Shown: positions 25,298-34,498 of the stretch, one piece after another | How the letters are laid out: each line of letters opens with the position of its first letter | Numbering within the stretch: the first letter of the stretch is position 1 | Assembly: GCF_900110925.1 (NCBI RefSeq) | Contig: NZ_FOFP01000009.1 | Coordinates: 146,893 to 210,892, forward strand | Direction of reading: 5' to 3' | Length of the DNA: 64,000 bases | Source of the DNA: Pseudomonas cuatrocienegasensis | GTDB taxonomy: Bacteria > Pseudomonadota > Gammaproteobacteria > Pseudomonadales > Pseudomonadaceae | Translations under genes and position numbers: made by a program | Notes under the pieces: model-generated | Seen by the model: only the letters and a program-made list of their open reading frames with translations | What the model was told of the DNA's origin: nothing | Databases searched by the model: none

Positions 25298-26365
25298 TCA
25301 GCGGGCCTGACAGCACACTTCAAGTGGATCCGTACTACTGACCGCGATGGTGTGTGTCTTCTGCCAGGCAAGCTTCCCGAGTTGCGAGGCTGTCGCTGTT
25401 TCGCTTGCCTGATTGTCGCGGCCAGTGCACAGCTGCTGGGCGAACGAAAGAATCTCGTCGGGTGTAAGAACCCCCAGCAACCCTCGTGCGCCACGGGTTA
25501 GGCAGTTCATTGAGGAAAGCGCCTGACCAAACGCCAGCGCGTGTTCCAGCTCGCTTTCCTCGAGGTCACTCCAGGCGTGCACGCGGTTTTGCTGTAGGGA
25601 GTACACCAATCCAGCGGTGCACCAGTCACCTGCGCCGGCAGTGTCTTCAATCTCCGGCAGGCGAAAGGCTGACAGTTGGCGCCATGAGCCGCCGGAGGCT
25701 GGACTGCGGAAACGCAGGCCGCGTGGGCCTAGAGTCTGGATCTCAACCAGAATGGAGCTGGGGAGTGGTCGCGAAAACGAATGGAAGCGCTCATCCGCGT
25801 ATTTGATGATGTGGACGTTCTGCAGAATTGCGGAAAAAAGATCTTCATCGTCGCCGGCAGCAGAGGGCTCGAAGACGACCAAGGCTCCAGATTCGTAATA
25901 GGACTTGGCTAGCTCATAACCTGCCTTGGTAGGCCGATCGAGATAGAACACATCGGTCTTTGATTGCCCCTGCAGAGCTTTGTTGACGATGCGGTCGTCA
26001 CACTCGACTACGGGGTAATGCTTCTTGCCACAGCAGGGGCAGCTGAAGCTAAAGCGGTGTGTCGGAGAGCTACCGCTTTGAGGCGCTAACTGATGCTGGT
26101 AGATCACGTTCGTGCGTTGGGAGCTGGAGAAATCCACGAAACGGAGATCTGCCCCAATGGCTTGAAGCTCATTGCAGAGTCGTTCGCCGGCAGGGTCCTG
26201 GCCAAAGCTTGCAACAGGCGTAGTGGCCCAACCCAGGGATCCCAGGATGGACAAAACGTTACCTGTCGACCCACCTAGTGCAGAACCCAAGCGGCGAGAG
26301 TCCGCTCCTAAAATCACGTCCAAGGCAAAGAGCCCGGTACCGACAATTCGATTCTGCTGCCACAT
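25298..26365 (-). CDS. PfkB-family sugar/nucleoside kinase with inserted Cys cluster
   Basis: A 355-residue ribokinase-type enzyme. LGGSTGNVLSILGSLG near residues 30-45 and the anion-hole motif DTAGAGDWCTAGL (from 241), with catalytic Asp 247, are intact. Between them C109-C111-C112-H116-C122 (CPCCGKKH) forms an uncommon zinc-binding insert. It is the last gene of the five-gene operon 32382-25298 and would phosphorylate a sugar- or nucleoside-like intermediate there. ATG at 26365 behind GGAGGAGG. Substrate unknown. Confidence 0.8.
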   Translation of the reverse strand: MWQQNRIVGTGLFALDVILGADSRRLGSALGGSTGNVLSILGSLGWATTPVASFGQDPAGERLCNELQAIGADLRFVDFSSSQRTNVIYQHQLAPQSGSSPTHRFSFSCPCCGKKHYPVVECDDRIVNKALQGQSKTDVFYLDRPTKAGYELAKSYYESGALVVFEPSAAGDDEDLFSAILQNVHIIKYADERFHSFSRPLPSSILVEIQTLGPRGLRFRSPASGGSWRQLSAFRLPEIEDTAGAGDWCTAGLVYSLQQNRVHAWSDLEESELEHALAFGQALSSMNCLTRGARGLLGVLTPDEILSFAQQLCTGRDNQASETATASQLGKLAWQKTHTIAVSSTDPLEVCCQAR

Positions 26366-26393
26366 ACATCCTCCTCCCCATCCTGGGGAACCC

Positions 26394-27437
26394 TTACAGA
26401 TGGCGTAACCAAGCGTGCCACATGCGGTCTGGCATCTCTGTTGAGACCGGCGGGACTATTTGCTGTTCACACCTATATCCCATCGTCTCCGAGTATACCA
26501 CTGGAAGATCAAGCGCTATGGCCGCAAAAAGCATGCCCAGGCTGCCCATCTTGCTGCCGCTGGGCGACAAAATGGTACGTGGCGGCGTTTTTTGGAAGCC
26601 ATCCAGAGCCACTTCTCGACCACAGTGAATGCGTTTGATCGTCTCGAACACATCCGTCGGATCTGACTCGTGTGCATAGATGATGTCCATCAGGTTCACG
26701 TCCCAATCTGAAAGAATCAGATCATGAAATTCGCGCATAAGTTCATCGCCACGGCGAGGATTCACTGCGGGGAAGGGGAGGATGGGAGCAACCTCGTCTG
26801 GGCGTTCCTTACGAAAAATGCGCTCCAGTGAGTCATGGTTGTTCTCGGAAAGCTGAGGGATCCAAAGCTTGATCGCGTCTTTGACCTTATCGGTGTCCAT
26901 ATCTGCCTGGAAGCCGTGCATGTACTGCGGCGAGTCGGTGTACATGGCAGTGGTATTCAGCGGAGAGGCGACACGATCAGCGATCACTACATGAGCGCTG
27001 GTCTTACTCTCGTATGCTTGCTTCACCAAGGGGAAACACACGCCCCGGGACATAGTGGTCGCATCCACAATCACGTCGGTATAGCCGTTTGCCAGCCATT
27101 TATCGAAGGTCGAGGCGGCATTCCTGCCGGCTGTGCTAGCTGTGTCATCCGCGATAATAGGGACAGGTTCGAAGCTGAGCTTGTGCTTGCTCAGCATTTT
27201 CATCAGCTCCTGCCTATTTTGCTCTGCAGACTGCTCGAGGACCGGCGAAACCTCCGGGCGCTCTTCGATCAAGAAGAGAAAGTCAAAGCACTCCAGATCG
27301 CAGATCATCCTCGGGAAGTACAGGCACGCGTCGTTGAAGCCCAGCGTGCCCACAAAGAGCGCTTTTTTGGGCAGAGTGAAGTAGCCGTTGAAAAACGCGT
27401 GACACTCCTCGGTGTCCTTGTGAGTAATCAAATTCAC
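26394..27437 (-). CDS. Rossmann-type protein with CARF-like motifs, operon gene 4
   Basis: A 347-residue protein of no recognised family. Two segments resemble CARF/nucleotide-sensing loops: DVIVDATTMSRGVCFPL (121-137) and SPSGSKMGSLGMLFAAIAL (291-309), the latter followed by PVVYSE. The first 60 residues (ALFVGTLGFNDAC ... DFLFLIEERPE) look like a Rossmann strand-loop-helix. A ligand-sensing role in the operon is plausible. GTG start at 27437 behind AAGGAG. It lies 5 bases after the ATPase gene. Confidence 0.5.
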   Translation of the reverse strand: MNLITHKDTEECHAFFNGYFTLPKKALFVGTLGFNDACLYFPRMICDLECFDFLFLIEERPEVSPVLEQSAEQNRQELMKMLSKHKLSFEPVPIIADDTASTAGRNAASTFDKWLANGYTDVIVDATTMSRGVCFPLVKQAYESKTSAHVVIADRVASPLNTTAMYTDSPQYMHGFQADMDTDKVKDAIKLWIPQLSENNHDSLERIFRKERPDEVAPILPFPAVNPRRGDELMREFHDLILSDWDVNLMDIIYAHESDPTDVFETIKRIHCGREVALDGFQKTPPRTILSPSGSKMGSLGMLFAAIALDLPVVYSETMGYRCEQQIVPPVSTEMPDRMWHAWLRHL

Positions 27438-27442
27438 AATGC

Positions 27443-29341
27443 TTACTCCTTAAGCAGCGACTGCAGGCCAGAGAGAGTGTCCTCAATGAAGCCACCGCGG
27501 CGCAGGGTCAAACCATAGGCGATGCTCGGAATAGCTCCGATCTCCAGGAGGCACCAAACCCGCCCTTTGCATTTGTATTGTGGGACGAACACCAAGGCCT
27601 TATAGGCAAACGCAAAGTGAAGAACACGGGTAAGGCGCTCAGACCGAGCAAGCACCTTGTCCATTTCTTCCTGAGGAATACCAATGGCATTGGCGCCATG
27701 GTCGAGGGGAGCGTTGGGCAGTAGCGTCCTATCCAAGCAGCGCTTCGCCATGCCGGCCAGAAGGTCTTTGACCAAAGCGTGATAAGGGAAGTCCCATTCG
27801 TCCATGATCTTCAGTGAGAGCTTTCGCAAAACATCATGTTGAAGCTTGGCTGAAAGCTCTGGCTTCCTGTTTCTAACGACACGGACAATCAGCTCGTCGA
27901 TGAGGGACCCAGACAGGCGAATGAACTGCTCAATGTTGTTGTTACTAGCCTCTGCGAGTTTGTCCATGCCGAAGTAATACGGCCGACCAAACTCATGGAA
28001 CAACTGCAAGCGAGCACCCTCGAGCAGAGCAGGGCTGATGGTGCGATCACCTGTCAGCGGTTCATCTGTTGGATCGTCATCCAGCAGGCCAAGCTGAGGG
28101 GTCCTATTCCATTCGCGCCTGAGTAGAATCCGGAGGGCTGCTAGAGCTTCGTCAGGTTGGGTTGTCTCTGGAATGCGAGCACGTAATGAGTCGATTACCG
28201 TTTTAGAAAGTCTCGACTCCTGCTGGAACTCCACCACGCTCTTGCGCAACTGCTCAAGCTGAGACGCAGCCAAAGACACGTTGTTGTGATCAAGAATATT
28301 AGGGAGTGTCTTGATCGAACGGCGGGATAGCTCATTTATGCCGTTGAGATACCGACTGCTGATATCTCGAGCGACAACCAAAAAACGCTTGGCGCTGCGG
28401 TTGCTTGGTTGCATCAACCTAAGAATGTAGTCTCGTCCACCTGCTGTGCCTGGTCGTTGCTCGCCATCCTCCATCACCTCCTTGGCCATCGCATCTCGAT
28501 AATCCTCAGGAGATACGACATCCGGACGGCACATCACCCAGCGGCCGATGTAGATGTTGCGTCGCTTCAGCCAGTCTCGTAGCTGAGCAAATTGGAGAGG
28601 GTGCAGTTCGTGGGCATCGTCGACGATGGCCATCGGCAGTAGATCGACATACTCACCCGGCGTGCCAACAATCCAGTTCCTCACCCTGAATCGCTCTATG
28701 TATTCAAAGACGTCATATGACTCATTGATTATTTCTGCCAGGTCCTGCTCGCTGGGCGCTACAAGTGCAGTGATCACTTTGAATACCGCGAGCTCGATTC
28801 TCCGCGCGTATTCTCGAAAATCACTGGGCGAATCGGCCTTAAGGACTTGACGCGCTGACTCCGAATCGCTGCCTGTAACAATCTCGATTTGCTCGATGTC
28901 TAGCTCTTCGACAGTCTCAAGCTGTCGGAACCAACCCAAAACCGCCTTGGACTGCACATAAGCACGGAGCAATGTCGCCCGGATGGATTCTGAATACGGC
29001 AGGTCCCAGATACTGCGAAAGTTTGTGGTCATCGGTAAGCGATAAGCCAACAGGGACGGCGTCCCATCCTTCAGGATGCTGAGCTGCGTAAGCGCTACAG
29101 CGAGCTCCTTGTTGATCTCAACTGGATCACGAGCGAGTGTCGCCAGGGAGTCAAATTCGATGACTCGGGCGATCGTGGTTTTGCCGCATCCTGGTGTTCC
29201 CACGACGATGCTGAGTTTTTCCAGCAACTCAACGCCATCAAGCGAGAAGAACTCAAGTAGCGGAGTGTGGCTAACCAGGGGTAGCAAAGTACTGGGCTCT
29301 GCCACGTACTCAGTGGCGCGCTTCTTAAACGGATTATCCAT
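27443..29341 (-). CDS. P-loop ATPase, operon gene 3
   Basis: A 632-residue protein. Walker A is VVGTPGCGKTTIA (47-59, GKT 53-55) and Walker B is IVDDAHE (239-245). Middle and C-terminal regions are mostly helical and unrecognised; the end carries CKGRVWC, a possible metal-binding pair. It overlaps the PRTase-like gene by 8 bases at the start. It may be the STAND/AAA-type switch of the operon. No helicase motifs are visible. Confidence 0.65.
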   Translation of the reverse strand: MDNPFKKRATEYVAEPSTLLPLVSHTPLLEFFSLDGVELLEKLSIVVGTPGCGKTTIARVIEFDSLATLARDPVEINKELAVALTQLSILKDGTPSLLAYRLPMTTNFRSIWDLPYSESIRATLLRAYVQSKAVLGWFRQLETVEELDIEQIEIVTGSDSESARQVLKADSPSDFREYARRIELAVFKVITALVAPSEQDLAEIINESYDVFEYIERFRVRNWIVGTPGEYVDLLPMAIVDDAHELHPLQFAQLRDWLKRRNIYIGRWVMCRPDVVSPEDYRDAMAKEVMEDGEQRPGTAGGRDYILRLMQPSNRSAKRFLVVARDISSRYLNGINELSRRSIKTLPNILDHNNVSLAASQLEQLRKSVVEFQQESRLSKTVIDSLRARIPETTQPDEALAALRILLRREWNRTPQLGLLDDDPTDEPLTGDRTISPALLEGARLQLFHEFGRPYYFGMDKLAEASNNNIEQFIRLSGSLIDELIVRVVRNRKPELSAKLQHDVLRKLSLKIMDEWDFPYHALVKDLLAGMAKRCLDRTLLPNAPLDHGANAIGIPQEEMDKVLARSERLTRVLHFAFAYKALVFVPQYKCKGRVWCLLEIGAIPSIAYGLTLRRGGFIEDTLSGLQSLLKE

Positions 29342-30452
29342 TGGTCGAGTGCCGTTTGCGTCGAGCGAATAGGGGGTTCATTTTGTGCTGCTCGGTAAAT
29401 TCACTCCCGGTTGAGTCAGCCCAGAGCAAGGCAATTGAATTATTCGGTGTGTTGTGTTCGAGGACCAAAGGCAAACCGCAATCGCTATAGCCAAACCATA
29501 TGTTGTCTCCAACATGGTTATCTTGAATGCCCTTGTTGTAGTGGCATTTGATGAGGTCAATCAGCTCTGGCGGGGGAGTCTGATCATCAACCACAATGCT
29601 TTGCGGGAGCACGTAAGAAAATGTGGCGTTGTAGCTGAACTCCGGGTGGTCTCCAGCGAACCGTGCTAGCCGATCATTGATCGCCTGCTCAGCCTGGAAC
29701 GATGCCAAGTGATGGTGCGCATAGAGGCGGCATTTTTCAGCAAGAATGTCGCCGATCTTTTCGCGATTGACATCATAGAACTTGCTTATTTTGCCTTTCC
29801 AGATCTGTTCTTCATCGTCAAACCGGAGCAGGGAGTCGCCCGAGCCTGAAAAGTCGTCCACTAGGCATACTGCTTCAAACGAAGCAGGTTCGTCTTGATA
29901 GTCGTGCTTGTCCAACCACTCTCTGAGGTCCTTGATAAGGCTATTCCATTTCTGGCTGGACATTTCGCTGAAGGGAACGACTTGCTCGTTGGAAATCTTG
30001 CCCTCGTTGTAGCGACGGAAGACATCGATACGCGCACCATCGCTTAACCCTACAAAGAGTGTTCGACGTCGAAGAAGGCAAAGTCGCCGACCGGCGGCCG
30101 AATCAGTCCACGTTTCGTAGAACTGAACGCCTAACTCCTTCGCAATTTGCTTGCGCATGAGTCTGTCTAGCTCCGGCATCATCAGACTCACCAAGTGATG
30201 CATCTCGCGCTGCGTGATGTAGACCAGACGCTCCTTGATAATGCTGAACGCGACACGCCTTTGTGCGACGTCCTGAAATTGGCTTAGCCAATTCAGTAGG
30301 GCGACATGGAAGCGCGAGGCCGGCTGAAACCCCTGATAGCCATCGTACTTGTGGGTGATCATCAACTGAAGTGCAGAGAATTCTTCCGTTGCCTCCTCGT
30401 CACTCCAGTCCAGCTGTTCAGCTAACAACCTCAGGGCAATTTTACTCTTCAA
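29334..30452 (-). CDS. Phosphoribosyltransferase-like protein, operon gene 2
   Basis: A 372-residue protein with the loop VCLVDDFSGSGDSLLRF (around 196-212), which has the form of the PRPP-binding loop of type I PRTases (VDD...GxGxS). The N-terminal 120 residues are helical. The start is taken at TTG 30452 because AAGGAAGG lies six bases before it and 19 bases after the previous stop. The frame is open upstream to 30536, but that would overlap the SIS-HAD gene. It probably transfers or senses a phosphoribosyl group. The metabolite is unknown. Confidence 0.65.
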   Translation of the reverse strand: MKSKIALRLLAEQLDWSDEEATEEFSALQLMITHKYDGYQGFQPASRFHVALLNWLSQFQDVAQRRVAFSIIKERLVYITQREMHHLVSLMMPELDRLMRKQIAKELGVQFYETWTDSAAGRRLCLLRRRTLFVGLSDGARIDVFRRYNEGKISNEQVVPFSEMSSQKWNSLIKDLREWLDKHDYQDEPASFEAVCLVDDFSGSGDSLLRFDDEEQIWKGKISKFYDVNREKIGDILAEKCRLYAHHHLASFQAEQAINDRLARFAGDHPEFSYNATFSYVLPQSIVVDDQTPPPELIDLIKCHYNKGIQDNHVGDNIWFGYSDCGLPLVLEHNTPNNSIALLWADSTGSEFTEQHKMNPLFARRKRHSTNG

Positions 30453-30471
30453 GTAACACCTTCCTTGGAGA

Positions 30472-32382
30472 TTAGAAACGAAGCCCAAATCCTTCGTCAG
30501 TTTTCTGCAGGTAATCCAGATACTGTTGGGTCGCACCGGCTTGGCTCGAACCTGGGGAGGCGAAATTCCAGCAGGAGGTCAACGATGCAGACACACGGTC
30601 AGCGCTTAGGCTGCAGCCTTGGCTCAGCAAGTCGTAGTCGTTCCCTTCCTCATCACCACTATCCCCAAGACGTAAAACCTGGGTAAGTGGGTCGAAGCCA
30701 AATTTCTCCCCAATCGCTTTTACTACTTTGTTCTTGCTCGTGTCGCCATCCAAAACATCGATCGAGTGGCCTGAACAAAACACTTTCCAGTTTCCGAGCC
30801 CCCCTGCATTGAGGCGGGTGCGTAAAGCCAGACGCAGTTTTCTAGACTCTTCTGGGCTGGAAACCGTGATGGTCAGTTGCCCACCCCTAGATTTTCTAGA
30901 ATTTTCCAGCCGAGGGTAGTACGCGGTGGTCTTGAGCCAGCCTAAAAGATCTTCGAACACCGGGTTGGGGGGCGGATGCTCGACCTCTTCATCAAGGGGT
31001 TGAATCAACGAGCCGCCGTAATAACCGACCCATATCGCTTTGTGATACTCCGGCGGTAACGCCTTAACAAGATCCTTGCGCAAGGATCCGCCCCTACCCG
31101 AGGCGATCGAGAAGATCAGGCCATCATCGATAAGCTGAAGAATCCGCTTTGCAATGTGCGGGCACATGCCGCTGTAGCGGTCTTCTGCATTGCATAAAGT
31201 ACCGTCGAAATCACTGATGATCGCCTTGTAGACGGCGGCCTGCAGCTTACCTTCATAGACTTCTGCCGCATTCTCGGCTGTGTCCATTTCGTCTGCTGAG
31301 ACGTTGCGATGATCGAACTTTCGCCGAGCCGCCAGCGAATATCGATTTTCTGATTGAACCCAACCGCGAAAGTGCTGGCTGCTATCCAGTCGATAAATTT
31401 CCCGGCCAAAGGTTGGAACCGTTGGCTGACCGGGGTCCCGGTCCACTGTACTGGCGATCGTCTCGGTGAGGAGTGTTGCCATCACCAGCCCAGCGACCAC
31501 CAATTCATTTGGTTCCTCACCAGGAATCTCAAGTTTGAAGGTCAATACATCCGATGGGAAAAGCCCCAGGGTCGCTTCCGCCAGATCCTTGGAATCCCGG
31601 CTGAAAGCAACAATGACTGCGGTGCCGGCGGCGCCATCTGCCAGCTGTAGGTGTCGGCCATGAGCGAACTGCCGGTAGTCGGCAATTTCAACCTTGGCGA
31701 CTGCGGACTCGGAGAGTTTGGATTCCAGGTCGATGGCAAAAGATTTGGTCATCGGGTCGTGAAGAACGATGAAGTTTCGCCCACCCATCGTCTTGATCGT
31801 GGTGTTCGCACGCCACTGATTGCGGTACCGGAGCAAAACCTCTGCATCGAACAGCTGCGCAAGAAACTCGCTTCCTGTGCCTTCAGGAAAGAGAGCCCTG
31901 TGTAGCAACAAAACGGTCGCGATCAGGCTATTCGTTGCTAAGTAGCCGTCTTTCCCCCACGGCATCTCATAAGAAAAAATTCGTGTTGCCCGATTCTCTA
32001 TAGCGCGCCTGGTGAGCGGATTGTCTTTCGTAAGAGTTAGCGCCGCACAAGTCATATCTGACTGCATCGCGTAGGTCGCTGCAGCCAGAACATCTGGATT
32101 GCGACCCTCGGCTGAAAGCAACATGACCTTTGAGGCAGGAGTGAACCTAGCCTTGGCCGACAGCTCCATTGGGGTCAGTGCACGGGTAGGGGAGCCATGC
32201 GCGATTTCCCTCAACTCAGCGGCTGCGAACGCTGCTGAGTAAGAGCCGCCAGAGCCGATGAAACATGCATATTCACCGGTCCATCTACTCAAGTACCGAT
32301 GGAGTCGTAACACATCCTGCTGTGTTGCCCACGAATAGGTAGCATGAATAGCATCCAGCTCCGCATGATATGGTTTTCCCAC
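30472..32382 (-). CDS. SIS-domain/HAD-phosphatase fusion, operon gene 1
   Basis: A 636-residue protein. Residues 1-330 form a SIS (sugar isomerase) domain with GSGGSYSA (43-50), MLLSAEGRNPDVL and the second half ending in EIPGEEPNELVVAG. Residues 385-636 form a HAD phosphatase of the Cof/sucrose-phosphatase type, with nucleophile DFDGTL (391-396), SIASGRGG and RLGDSGDEEGND. A phosphosugar isomerase/phosphatase is suggested. It begins the five-gene operon, and its stop is 19 bases before the next start. Confidence 0.75.
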   Translation of the reverse strand: MGKPYHAELDAIHATYSWATQQDVLRLHRYLSRWTGEYACFIGSGGSYSAAFAAAELREIAHGSPTRALTPMELSAKARFTPASKVMLLSAEGRNPDVLAAATYAMQSDMTCAALTLTKDNPLTRRAIENRATRIFSYEMPWGKDGYLATNSLIATVLLLHRALFPEGTGSEFLAQLFDAEVLLRYRNQWRANTTIKTMGGRNFIVLHDPMTKSFAIDLESKLSESAVAKVEIADYRQFAHGRHLQLADGAAGTAVIVAFSRDSKDLAEATLGLFPSDVLTFKLEIPGEEPNELVVAGLVMATLLTETIASTVDRDPGQPTVPTFGREIYRLDSSQHFRGWVQSENRYSLAARRKFDHRNVSADEMDTAENAAEVYEGKLQAAVYKAIISDFDGTLCNAEDRYSGMCPHIAKRILQLIDDGLIFSIASGRGGSLRKDLVKALPPEYHKAIWVGYYGGSLIQPLDEEVEHPPPNPVFEDLLGWLKTTAYYPRLENSRKSRGGQLTITVSSPEESRKLRLALRTRLNAGGLGNWKVFCSGHSIDVLDGDTSKNKVVKAIGEKFGFDPLTQVLRLGDSGDEEGNDYDLLSQGCSLSADRVSASLTSCWNFASPGSSQAGATQQYLDYLQKTDEGFGLRF

Positions 32383-32893
32383 CTACAACTCCTTCCTTAC
32401 TCGTCGACCATGCTGGTAGTAGCACCTTGCCTTTCTTCAGGCGTTTGAGCAATGGCATTAACCTGCCAAGGCAAACTTGAACCTCACTGATGCGACGATA
32501 GCTCTGCTGCTGGCAGCTAAGATCCATGGCAACGGTTCAGCAGTGAAGGCTACGGCCAAGCGCTGCTCCCAGTCTCGATCACGCGCACCTCAACATCTTC
32601 ATCCCGCAAAGCTACCTGGAGTTCAGTCAGCCATTCGTTCCTAATGGCATAAACCATGTGTTCCAGATCGGCCACAAGGTTTGGACGGTGGCAGATGTCG
32701 CTCAGCGTTGGGCGGAGGTGTGTAAACCGCAGATGGATAATGACCTGTTGTTTCGAGACCCTGCAACGCGGATTGGCGCCATTTGCGCATCATTGATTTT
32801 CCCGAATCGAGTGCCCTGGTTTCTACTCAGCGATTGAGACCCCGATCGAGTTATGCTGAGTAGACACCGTTTTCGCCAAGGGAATGACGAGCC
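32383..32893. other. Promoter region between the five-gene operon and the Gabija-like pair
   Basis: 511 bases with divergent genes on both sides. The minus strand from about 32770 to a TAG at 32550 is open and reads like protein (HLRPTLSD, LVADLEHMVYAIRNEWL, DEDVEVRVIETGS) but lacks a convincing start codon; an ATG at 32657 would give only 35 residues. It may be a gene fragment. The rest presumably holds the promoters; the SD-like GGAATGACGA precedes the OLD gene. Confidence 0.4.
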
Positions 32894-34498
32894 ATGATCA
32901 CCAGAATTCACATCCGTGGTTACCGCATCTACAAAGATTTCAACCTTCTCCCCAACCCGAAAATGAACATTTTGGTTGGGGGCAATGACGCCGGTAAGTC
33001 TACCCTTATGGAAGCGGTCTCCCTGGCCCTGAATGGCCGCATCGGGGGCCGGAATGTTCTTGAAGAATTGAACCCGCACTGGTTCAACACCGAGCTCGTG
33101 CAAGAATTTCTAGCGCAGCGAGCCGCTGGCAGGAAGCCCGCACTACCCGAAATCCTGATAGAGCTTTACCTCCGCGATGATGATGAATTGCAGGTGCTAT
33201 GTGGTGCCGTGAACACAGCTGTCCCAACCCATGCATGCCCTGGCGTGTTTCTGAGGATATACCCCAACGAAGAGTACCAAGACATGCTTGATGACTGGCT
33301 CAAGGCTCCTAACGCCTTGCTGCCAGTTGAGTACTACGCCTGCGAATGGCGCTCATTTGCTGACCGGGAACTGACCAAGCGCCCGCGGGTGTTGTCGGTA
33401 GCAACCATCGATTCCAGGACGGTCAAATCATCAGCGGGGGTGGATTACCACCTTCGTCAGATTTTGAGTGATCACTTAGAAACCAACGAGAAGGCTGAGA
33501 TCTCGTTGGGTTTTCGAACGGTCAAAGCGTCGATGACCGACGGGGCACTGGCGACCGTCAATAGGCGTTTCTCTGCACTGGGGGCATCTTTGCAGGCCGA
33601 GCCCATTGCCTTGGCTATGGATCAGACATCCCGCACTTCCTGGGAAAGCGTTATCACGCCTCATGTAGACAATGTTCCCTTCTCGATGGCTGGCCAAGGT
33701 CAGCAGGCAGCGATCAAAATATCGCTCGCGATGAAGCGTCACTCGGCCAAAGCGAAGATCGTCATGATTGAGGAACCCGAGAATCATCTGTCGCACACCA
33801 GCCTGAGTACGCTGCTTGAGCGAGTGGAGAAACTCGCCACCGACGACCAGCAACTGTTTGTATCCACCCACAGCACGTACGTGCTTAATCGCTTGGGCTT
33901 GAATGCTCTGCATCTACTGAGCCGGAACCTAGTATCGAAAATCACTGAGCTCGACCCCAGCACTGTCAGGTACTTTCAGCGCCTGCCTGGTTACGACACT
34001 CTCCGTCTAGTACTGGCGAGGAAGGTCGTATTGGTAGAAGGGCCGTCCGACGAGATCATTTTCGAAAAGGTGTTTTATGACTTGCATGGGGTGACGCCCA
34101 TGGCAGCCGGCGTCGATGTTATCAGCATGCGCGGACTTGCACTGGCGAGGTGTCTTGAGCTGTGCGCTGCCGTCGACAAGCCGGTCGCGGTGATGAGGGA
34201 CAACGACGGCATCGAGCCAGCCGAGCTGCGCGTGGCGGTTGTGAAATGGCTGGATGGCAAGAAGCGCGAGCTCTTCATTGGCAAGGTAAGCGATGGACAT
34301 ACCCTCGAACCGCAGCTGATTAAGGCGAACGGCGAAGCTCATCTCAGAGAAGTGCTTGGGATCACTGACAAAGCTGACCTGGTTACGTGGATGACGCGGG
34401 CGAAAACTGAAGGTGCTCTGCTTATCGCGGAGTCCAACAAAGCCCTTAAAGCCCCGGCTTACATGAGAGAGGCGGCGGGGTTCATCCAGAATGCCTAA
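32894..34498 (+). CDS. OLD-family ATPase/TOPRIM nuclease (Gabija GajA-like)
   Basis: A 534-residue nuclease. The ABC-type ATPase part has Walker A GGNDAGKST (29-37) and Walker B IVMIEEPENHLS (289-300), with THSTYVLNR after it. The TOPRIM part has VLVEGPSDE (379-387) and MRDNDG (434-439). Such OLD nucleases cut phage DNA when nucleotides are depleted. The next gene, a UvrD-like helicase, overlaps by 8 bases, which is the Gabija gene order. It is a little shorter than the usual GajA of about 580 residues. Confidence 0.88.
   Translation: MITRIHIRGYRIYKDFNLLPNPKMNILVGGNDAGKSTLMEAVSLALNGRIGGRNVLEELNPHWFNTELVQEFLAQRAAGRKPALPEILIELYLRDDDELQVLCGAVNTAVPTHACPGVFLRIYPNEEYQDMLDDWLKAPNALLPVEYYACEWRSFADRELTKRPRVLSVATIDSRTVKSSAGVDYHLRQILSDHLETNEKAEISLGFRTVKASMTDGALATVNRRFSALGASLQAEPIALAMDQTSRTSWESVITPHVDNVPFSMAGQGQQAAIKISLAMKRHSAKAKIVMIEEPENHLSHTSLSTLLERVEKLATDDQQLFVSTHSTYVLNRLGLNALHLLSRNLVSKITELDPSTVRYFQRLPGYDTLRLVLARKVVLVEGPSDEIIFEKVFYDLHGVTPMAAGVDVISMRGLALARCLELCAAVDKPVAVMRDNDGIEPAELRVAVVKWLDGKKRELFIGKVSDGHTLEPQLIKANGEAHLREVLGITDKADLVTWMTRAKTEGALLIAESNKALKAPAYMREAAGFIQNA

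Noticed and set aside
32702..33103. 133-residue minus-strand frame over the OLD gene start
   Set aside because: Overlaps the well-supported OLD coding start; no family match and antisense-type composition.
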